A stretch of 64,000 nucleotides of DNA, taken from the NCBI GenBank assembly GCA_017416155.1, contig JAFQDE010000013.1, forward strand, positions 1-64,000. Direction: 5' to 3'. Under the pieces are notes generated by a model. That model ran no database searches. It worked only from the letters and a program-made list of their open reading frames with translations, and was not told where the DNA came from. Below are positions 57,667 to 64,000 of the stretch, one piece after another; the stretch's first letter is position 1, and the number at the start of each line of letters is the position of its first letter. This DNA is from Tyzzerella sp. Its GTDB lineage: Bacteria > Bacillota > Clostridia > Lachnospirales > Lachnospiraceae. A program made the position numbers and the translations under genes.

Positions 57667-60600
57667 TTATTCTACAATGAAATAGTATTCCGCCTCTGCG
57701 ACAGTAACTAAACCTAGTTCTGCAAAAAGATACAGACGATAACTACCAGGATTATTACCTGCAAGGGAAATGAATACTTCTTGTGTTCCCTCTTCACCGT
57801 TAAAACTTATTTCTTCGGTGACGGCCGTACTGCTGTAGTCGCCACTTTCTGTTTTTACCATCAAAACTACTTCGAGGTTATGATTGCTTGGCAAATCATC
57901 CCACGAAACAGTTGCCTTAACTGTTTCATTTAATGCATACAACTTTTTGTCGCCGCTTATTTTAAGAGATACCGGAATGGTCTCAATTCCTTCTATAAGC
58001 AGCTCTGCATCAGCCACACAAGCAGCATTCATTGGAGACTGCTCTGCGATTGATTTTGCGACAATCCACTCAACATCAAAAGCATATTCTGTAGAACCTT
58101 CCGGCAACAAATGCGATATTAAAGTTATCACAATTTTTCCTTCAACTATATCAGGCATCGAATAAACAAAATTACCCTCACAGTTTGAATATACCACGGT
58201 TGTTGCATCCCCACATACAATTGACAAATGTGCATCCGCAGGCAGTTTGGAACGAGGTATAAACACAAGAACGTCATCTCGATTATCCCACTTCGATGCT
58301 GCACCTTCTGACTTTGTATGTAAGAAAGTAATTTCACCAATTGTTCCACTATTAAACAATTCGTATGTGCTTTCGTTTCTCAGATTGGCAACCTCGTCGT
58401 TTTCCTTTGCTGTGGCTCTCGAATTAGCTTTCGTCGCCGCCGAGATTGTTGTCACAATCGTATCACCTGTAATTTTCTCTTCAGCCTGAGAAAAATCAAT
58501 CACAAGCTGTAAATCCATATTACCTTCCGGCAACACAAACTTACTCTTTGCTTGATCACCCATACGTATAAAATCTGTCAAAAGTACTTTGGTTGTACCA
58601 GGAGCAGCAATCATCATCCAATAATAGGTACCGTTCGTATTATCCTGCATGATAATTGTTGTTCCCTCAGGTAGTTCCGAGCTAAAAGAGATTTCCAACG
58701 GATCGTATTCCGTGTCGGAAAAGTTGCTCACCAAAAACGACATTGTATAGGCTGAATCACGACTAATAGTCGCCGTATTCGTAGAAAACTTTCCGAATAC
58801 TTGCTTCTCTGTAATATGCGAATCAATTTCAAGATTCTTTTGAGCATCAGGAAGTGTAAGGGTTATCTTGCAGTCTTTCGGAATGTTACCTATGGAATAA
58901 GTATATGAAAAGACATTTTCAGGAGATAACTTCGCCTGAGCATTATTCTCTGCTTTCTCGGTTTGTATGGTCGCTTTATAACCAATCGGGAAGAAATATC
59001 CATCCTCTGTACTGATTGATATTTGAATACCATTGACAGTAACATCCGTTCCATCTGCTGTAAGAATGATATACTTAACACCCTCGCCACATACCACAAC
59101 AAACTCTACGTTACCGACAAAGAAGTACACGCTATCTGCAACGGACTCAGGAGAAGCATTATAATTATCACATTCGCTGTAACGAGCTTGAATATAATAA
59201 TTTGTCAACGCCTTATCCAAGGTAAATTGAATTGCATATTTTTCATCAATTAGTGTTTCTGCTCCTTTTGCCCATTCAGTACTCTTCTCAACTCCAGATT
59301 CATAATATACGATTCTGTATTCCGGATACGAAGTATAGGTATCATCAGTGCCCACAAGAGAAGAGTTGGCTACCGGTTTCACACTCAAAATGGAGCCATC
59401 TGCATCTTTCTTGTTCGTGTCAAACACCGGCTTCGGAGGTGCCGATTGATCTGCTTTGGCTATTGTGTAAGTAACACTTGCCGTATAACCATTTTCTGTG
59501 ACACTCACTTTATAATTTCCAGCATGATATGGAAGCCCATCGACAAGAGCATCGCCGTCTAGCGCTTCATATACTATTGTCGGTTTCCACGAATCTGATG
59601 TATACACAATAGTTGCCGGATGAGTTTTCTTGTTATATGTTGTGTTCTCAGCAGACAAACGCGCTTCTTCACTATATTTACCACAAGAACATTCTCTTTT
59701 CAGTGTTTTGCCATTGTCAACAACTGAGTAACTATAGTTGTGTGTAGTAGGATTATGGTCACATTCTTTCCATTGAGCGAATAAGGTAACAACCTCACCC
59801 TTTTTTGTGGTTAAATTTGTAACCATTTCTTCATCTGCATAAACCTTTGATGAACCATCCGAATCTTTACACCATCCCACAAATTCATAGCCGGGACGTC
59901 TATACTGATTCTTACTCAATTTGATTGGCAAATCATAGGTAAAATTGAAATTTTCCATCTTGCCGGTGTAAGTCTCGCCAGACGGAACATTTGGGTTATA
60001 GACCACCGTATATCCATTGGCCTCCCATATAGCATAAATTGTCAAATCACCGATAATTGTACCATCAAACAACTTACTATCGCCAACTTTATACCAACCA
60101 CGGTCATTGTTATATGTACCTTGCGGGTAGTCATCCAAATTCGGACGACCATTCGATGTATTCCATCCGGTGATAGTATATCCCGGGTGACTGTAAATGT
60201 TACCGCTGATAGTTACAGAGTCACCATGTTTGACTTCTACCTCCTTGTACTGCCCTGTTGTAACATTTGTTATCGGGTCCGTAAAGTTTTCAAAATAAAG
60301 AAGTTTATAATACTTCTCGGATTCCGGGTTCTCACGATGATCCTTAAAATAATCATCCTTTTTAGTGATATCAACAGTGATAATATCTTCCAAACGAGGA
60401 TTGGTCATCGCTCCCCAAAGATCCATTTGTCCACCAGTAACATATACTTCATTTTGGATGTGTGTGTTACCATGATAAGATGTTTGATTATTCTCGTCGA
60501 GCTGCTCAGATGTTGCAATCGTAACTTTACCGCCATCCATCTTCATAAAATGGCTCTGTCCGTTATCCCCATCAGCCTGGCTTCCACTTTCCTCCAAACA

Positions 60601-63219
60601 GAAAATATTTAAAACAGTTGATGTGTTACCGGTCACATAGATACCACCACCCGATGCTCCGGATTTGTTTTGGCTAAGAACCGGGCAGTCATAGGCACCC
60701 TCACCCTCACTTCCATGTTCACAATTGGTAATCAATTGTCCGTTGACGTCAAAATGAGTTTCGTTGACACCTACTGTTACTGTTATTTTTTCTGTGCCAT
60801 CAGATTTTCCGACTACTGCAAATGCACCGCCATTACCTTTCGCAGTATTTTTACTTACAGATCCGCTTAATACATCTACCGTAACATCATGACCATCAGC
60901 ACTTACAAAAATACCGCCGCCTGCACCGTTTTTGGCAGAGTTACTATCCACGGAACCGCCGCTCATTTTATAATTACCGTTATTGACAGCAATAGCACCA
61001 CCGTTGTTTACTGCAGAGTTATTGATTACGCTACCTCCGGTAACATAAACATTACCACCATCAATATAGACCGCACCGCCGTTTATCTCAGCAGCATTAT
61101 TCTGAATACTACCTCCATTCACCGTCAGCGTACCACCGCCCATATAGATGGCACCGCCGTTTTCAGTAGCCTCACAGTTTTCAATAATTGCCGCATCTGA
61201 AATAGTACAGGTGCCGGCAGACATATAAATAGAACCACCGTTTTGCGCGGAACAATCCTTGATGGTGCCTCCTGAAATTTCTACAACACCACGGGAATCA
61301 TCCATGTATACAGCAGCACCATTTGGCTTATATGCAAACTTAGATGTATCCGCCGTGTCAACACCGTGGAGAGTTCCACCGGTCATAGTGAACGTACAAG
61401 GATTCGTGCCGCCTTCAGCCATAAGAAACTGCCCTGTTATATCACCGCCACTGATTTCAGCTAAAGCATATCCAAGTTTTCCGGCGACAGTGTTTTCGGT
61501 ATCACCACCACCAATAGTACCAGTGACGATCGTACCGTCGGTAACATACACTTTTGCTGCACCTCCATTACCTTTGGTACCTCCTGTTCCTCCGCCGATA
61601 GAAGCAGCAGACAGTTTCCCGCCATTAATATTAACGGTTGCATCGCCTCCGTTTCCGGCACCGCCTTTACCACCGCCGATGGAGCCGCCTGCAGTCATTG
61701 TACCGGAAGAAACAGTGATTGTAGCGTTACCACCGTTTCCTTCCATACTATTGCCGCCACCGATTCCTTTTATAAGGGTGATATCTGCTGTGCCGCTTAC
61801 ACTAACGTCTGCAGCACCACCCGTAGTACTTTTACTGTCGCCTCCACCAATGGAGCTCGCAATAACCGTGCCACCACTTATATTAATAGTCGCCTTACCT
61901 CCGGTAGACAAAGAACTATTACCACCACCAATACCATTTCCAAAGGTACCATATGCTTCTACATGACCACCGGTAATCGTAACTTTGCCTTCACTTCCCG
62001 CAGCTTCAAACGAACTACCCGAACCGATAGCAACACCACCAACCACTTTATCATAGGTCTTGTCTGCGGTCGTAATGGTACTTCCATTTACATATATTTG
62101 ACCATGGTTTTTGGCATAAACTCTGCCGCCACTTATGGTTATATTAGATGTTCCACCATGACTGAACCAGCCGATGCCGCCGCCGATGGCAGTTCCGGTT
62201 CCGCTACAGTGAGCGACAATTTCACCACCGGAAATCGTCATTGTACAAGGCCCATTTCCACCAGCACCAATGGCTGTACAGTTATCAGCATAGGTAGTCA
62301 GCACCTGCAGTTTACCGCCCGCAATCTCAAAATTTGTTACTCGATCACCCGTACTGTCATCGCCGCCTATGCCGGAGTTCCAGTGGTTGTAGCTAGTGTT
62401 TGAATTGACAAACTCGTCGATTTTACTTGGTTCTACCTTAACAGGAACGTAAAGAGAGCCGCCATCAGTTGCTTTGTCTCCATTTATATCCGTAATTTTC
62501 AGCGATGAGCTCGATGCACCATTATTCGTATAATAATGAATAGCACGGACAATGTTCTCTCCTTTCAATCGAAGGATAACTTTTTTGGATTTAGTCTCAT
62601 TTCCGGGCTGAAGATCTATAACACCTTCCGTATATTTTCCTGTCGCACTTGTATTCGGTTTATACGTTGTTATAGGTTCACTTCCTAAGTGAATGCCAGA
62701 AAGTGTAACATCAAAAGGATCACTAACTGTACCGGAGAATTTAATTATGTTTTTCGAGTAAGTATCCGTATTACTTTGCTTTACTACATATATGTTCGAC
62801 GCAACGTGAGTACCGGTAACAGCACCATTGTTACCCGAATAGGTCGTACCAAAAGTGACACTGCCTAGGGAAAGGTCAAAAATAACAAGTTTACCAATGG
62901 GACCTATGACATTAGTTTCTGTTCCATTCGCTATTGCTTTGATATATTTTCCTTCATCACTTTCGTTTATATCATAGTGCCAACTGTCTGCACCGACAAT
63001 ATCTTCAAACTCACCATCTGGCGAATCCGCAACTTGCCATTGATAAGATGTAATTGTTCCCTCAGCTTTAGTAATCAACCTTGAGCCGTTCTGCTCTGCA
63101 CTTACCATTGTCGTCGCTGCCACAGACGAAATAAAAACAGAGATGAGCAGAGAAACGATTAGAAAAAGTAATGCGCCAAGAAACGCGAAAGTTGTTTTTT
63201 GCTGTTCAGTTGTTTTCAT
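57667..63219 (-). CDS. giant secreted beta-helix / InlB-repeat surface protein
   Basis: 1850 residues. An N-terminal helix or signal anchor (about 12-34) precedes an Ig-like segment (SYQWQVADSPDGEF, about 58-71). Residues about 330-940 repeat glycine-rich units built on ISGG, IGGG and NGGA motifs, a parallel beta-helix of polymorphic-repeat type. Two InlB B-type repeats follow (about 1050-1210; GYTITGW and GYEFVGW with IYAIWEA and LFAQW). The last 600 residues are beta-sandwich-like with MBG and Big-like segments. No LPXTG, choline-binding or SLH region ends the protein, so attachment is unclear. GGGAG upstream. Probably cotranscribed with the next upstream gene; reads toward the riboswitch operon with no clear terminator between. 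Confidence 0.88.
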   Translation of the reverse strand: MKTTEQQKTTFAFLGALLFLIVSLLISVFISSVAATTMVSAEQNGSRLITKAEGTITSYQWQVADSPDGEFEDIVGADSWHYDINESDEGKYIKAIANGTETNVIGPIGKLVIFDLSLGSVTFGTTYSGNNGAVTGTHVASNIYVVKQSNTDTYSKNIIKFSGTVSDPFDVTLSGIHLGSEPITTYKPNTSATGKYTEGVIDLQPGNETKSKKVILRLKGENIVRAIHYYTNNGASSSSLKITDINGDKATDGGSLYVPVKVEPSKIDEFVNSNTSYNHWNSGIGGDDSTGDRVTNFEIAGGKLQVLTTYADNCTAIGAGGNGPCTMTISGGEIVAHCSGTGTAIGGGIGWFSHGGTSNITISGGRVYAKNHGQIYVNGSTITTADKTYDKVVGGVAIGSGSSFEAAGSEGKVTITGGHVEAYGTFGNGIGGGNSSLSTGGKATINISGGTVIASSIGGGDSKSTTGGAADVSVSGTADITLIKGIGGGNSMEGNGGNATITVSSGTMTAGGSIGGGKGGAGNGGDATVNINGGKLSAASIGGGTGGTKGNGGAAKVYVTDGTIVTGTIGGGDTENTVAGKLGYALAEISGGDITGQFLMAEGGTNPCTFTMTGGTLHGVDTADTSKFAYKPNGAAVYMDDSRGVVEISGGTIKDCSAQNGGSIYMSAGTCTISDAAIIENCEATENGGAIYMGGGTLTVNGGSIQNNAAEINGGAVYIDGGNVYVTGGSVINNSAVNNGGAIAVNNGNYKMSGGSVDSNSAKNGAGGGIFVSADGHDVTVDVLSGSVSKNTAKGNGGAFAVVGKSDGTEKITVTVGVNETHFDVNGQLITNCEHGSEGEGAYDCPVLSQNKSGASGGGIYVTGNTSTVLNIFCLEESGSQADGDNGQSHFMKMDGGKVTIATSEQLDENNQTSYHGNTHIQNEVYVTGGQMDLWGAMTNPRLEDIITVDITKKDDYFKDHRENPESEKYYKLLYFENFTDPITNVTTGQYKEVEVKHGDSVTISGNIYSHPGYTITGWNTSNGRPNLDDYPQGTYNNDRGWYKVGDSKLFDGTIIGDLTIYAIWEANGYTVVYNPNVPSGETYTGKMENFNFTYDLPIKLSKNQYRRPGYEFVGWCKDSDGSSKVYADEEMVTNLTTKKGEVVTLFAQWKECDHNPTTHNYSYSVVDNGKTLKRECSCGKYSEEARLSAENTTYNKKTHPATIVYTSDSWKPTIVYEALDGDALVDGLPYHAGNYKVSVTENGYTASVTYTIAKADQSAPPKPVFDTNKKDADGSILSVKPVANSSLVGTDDTYTSYPEYRIVYYESGVEKSTEWAKGAETLIDEKYAIQFTLDKALTNYYIQARYSECDNYNASPESVADSVYFFVGNVEFVVVCGEGVKYIILTADGTDVTVNGIQISISTEDGYFFPIGYKATIQTEKAENNAQAKLSPENVFSYTYSIGNIPKDCKITLTLPDAQKNLEIDSHITEKQVFGKFSTNTATISRDSAYTMSFLVSNFSDTEYDPLEISFSSELPEGTTIIMQDNTNGTYYWMMIAAPGTTKVLLTDFIRMGDQAKSKFVLPEGNMDLQLVIDFSQAEEKITGDTIVTTISAATKANSRATAKENDEVANLRNESTYELFNSGTIGEITFLHTKSEGAASKWDNRDDVLVFIPRSKLPADAHLSIVCGDATTVVYSNCEGNFVYSMPDIVEGKIVITLISHLLPEGSTEYAFDVEWIVAKSIAEQSPMNAACVADAELLIEGIETIPVSLKISGDKKLYALNETVKATVSWDDLPSNHNLEVVLMVKTESGDYSSTAVTEEISFNGEEGTQEVFISLAGNNPGSYRLYLFAELGLVTVAEAEYYFIVE

Positions 63220-63235
63220 TGCGCATCACTCCCTT

Positions 63236-64000
63236 CTATTTTGGTATACTATTCTCTGCGAGATATTTGGTACCATTGTTTTCTATAAAAACATTAAAAT
63301 CGTCTACACTATAAATCTTATTTTCTGAGACAAAAAAACGATATGTGTATGACGAATATTTCTTCAAATAATTCTTGGTGTCATCAATTGCATCGTTTCC
63401 TGCCATTACTTCATAAACACCATCTTTATAATTGTACATATTCCGAAGTGCAGGATCGGTATTGTCAGGAACCAAACCGGTTTTATTAACCTCTATCTTG
63501 AGATTACCTGTAACATTTTCTGCCCACACTGTCAGCAATAAATATTTATCATTTGAGACGTCCAAATACTTATATACATTTTCATCTTTATCGGATACCT
63601 CAAACTCAGCTTTTAATGTCTGCTTATAACCGGCCTGACCTGTTGCAGTAACAACATAGGTTTTTCCCATCTCGAGACCTTTCATTGTGACGGAAGTAGT
63701 ATCAACAGCTCCCCCTTTTAGAACTTTCTCGTCGTCTGCATATACGAGTGTCGGAGTACTCCCTCCGTTCTTACTCTCCACCGCAATCGAATACTGAATG
63801 TCATCTTGTGAGTAACGTAATTTATCCGCATTGTTTCCGAGAGTAAATGAAATCTCGGTTGAGGTGGAATTCAAAACATACTTTGCCTTGTCCTCTGTCA
63901 ACAAATTGCTTGTAAAATAGAATTCCTTTGCGGATAATAAATTCCTGCCTCCGGTGTTAAAAATATATTTCGCAAAAACACTGCCGGCCATAATAAGCAA
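63236..64000 (-). CDS. secreted protein, partial (5' end beyond window)
   Basis: The last 254 or so codons of a gene cut by the right edge. The readable start LIMAGSVFAKYIFNTGG is the end of a signal peptide, with FAK-Y a plausible cleavage zone. KEFYFTSNLL and ISFTLGNNAD follow. The rest is beta-rich (an Ig-like segment around 85-130: TYVVTATGQAGYKQTLKAEFEV). I recognise the AGSVFAKYI / KEFYFTSNLL pattern from lineage-specific secreted proteins without known function. The gene ends 16 bases before the giant surface protein, so they are probably cotranscribed. Confidence 0.7.
   Translation of the reverse strand: MLIMAGSVFAKYIFNTGGRNLLSAKEFYFTSNLLTEDKAKYVLNSTSTEISFTLGNNADKLRYSQDDIQYSIAVESKNGGSTPTLVYADDEKVLKGGAVDTTSVTMKGLEMGKTYVVTATGQAGYKQTLKAEFEVSDKDENVYKYLDVSNDKYLLLTVWAENVTGNLKIEVNKTGLVPDNTDPALRNMYNYKDGVYEVMAGNDAIDDTKNYLKKYSSYTYRFFVSENKIYSVDDFNVFIENNGTKYLAENSIPK

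Noticed and set aside
61259-61966. 235-codon plus-strand frame inside the giant surface gene
   Set aside because: Its Pro/Val/Ala composition is the antisense of Gly-rich repeats (GGC/GGT read as GCC/ACC); it is an artefact of low-complexity coding DNA.
61400-62300. DNA direct repeats in the beta-helix region as a CRISPR or satellite array
   Set aside because: Repeats are coding (ISGG/IGGG units) with variable spacing and no constant repeat; no spacers or cas genes.
57667-63219. sortase sorting signal in the giant surface protein
   Set aside because: The C-terminus ends AEYYFIVE with no LPXTG or NPQTN-type motif, hydrophobic stretch or basic tail.

Overview
The window is low-GC Firmicutes chromosome, most likely from a gut-type Lachnospiraceae (order Eubacteriales). 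This rests on dnaB, rplI, gdpP, ssb and rpsF/rpsR close together, a large Alu-containing SRP RNA, an atp operon with a Na+-type c subunit, and many lineage-typical proteins (DUF6128, DUF5685, VanW/G5, DUF4080 radical SAM). Almost every gene lies on the minus strand. The exceptions are a MerR-like regulator, an AraC-like regulator, a GGDEF protein and one tRNA.

Layout. 0-1.7 kb: the 3' end of an IS3-type transposase, an internally deleted pseudogene, a MerR-type regulator with a strong terminator, and a short unexplained repeat cluster. 1.7-11 kb: replication and translation core (dnaB, rplI, gdpP, then rpsR, ssb, rpsF), split by a sugar module of galE, a nucleotidyltransferase-NahK-like kinase fusion and a divergent AraC regulator. 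11-15.5 kb: DUF951, class B sortase, CyuA-like desulfidase, murA, aroK and an unknown protein. 15.5-22.3 kb: a complete F-type ATP synthase operon with a Na+-type c-ring signature and an epsilon subunit lacking its C-terminal domain. 22-29 kb: trmL, an aminotransferase, an Lrp regulator, a PurM-like protein, a VanW/G5 wall protein, a 33-residue membrane peptide and a radical-SAM enzyme. 28.9-29.1 kb: SRP RNA. 29-37 kb: tadA, dgt, an HTH protein, VanY, a DUF5685/DnaJ/membrane-protein trio, deoB and tRNA-Lys. 37-45 kb: YitT, trmB, a TPR/P-loop protein, a decayed stretch, a degenerate C39-like protein and a methyltransferase.

The most striking region is 45.4-57.5 kb. A diguanylate cyclase gene (plus strand) meets, tail to tail, an eight-gene minus-strand operon. 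That operon begins with a c-di-GMP-I (GEMM-I) riboswitch whose 3' side overlaps an intrinsic terminator. It then encodes a VTC-domain protein, DUF4956 membrane protein, CotH kinase, membrane-anchored TIM-barrel glycosidase, HEAT-repeat membrane protein, processive family 2 glycosyltransferase, 78-residue DivIVA-like peptide and, last, an EAL phosphodiesterase with a solute-binding sensor. I read it as a c-di-GMP-switched exopolysaccharide system that encodes its own signal-degrading brake.

Upstream of it (57.7-64 kb) lie a 1850-residue secreted, glycine-rich beta-helix/InlB-repeat surface protein and the 3' part of a second secreted protein that runs off the right edge. No CRISPR array, prophage or complete insertion sequence is present.
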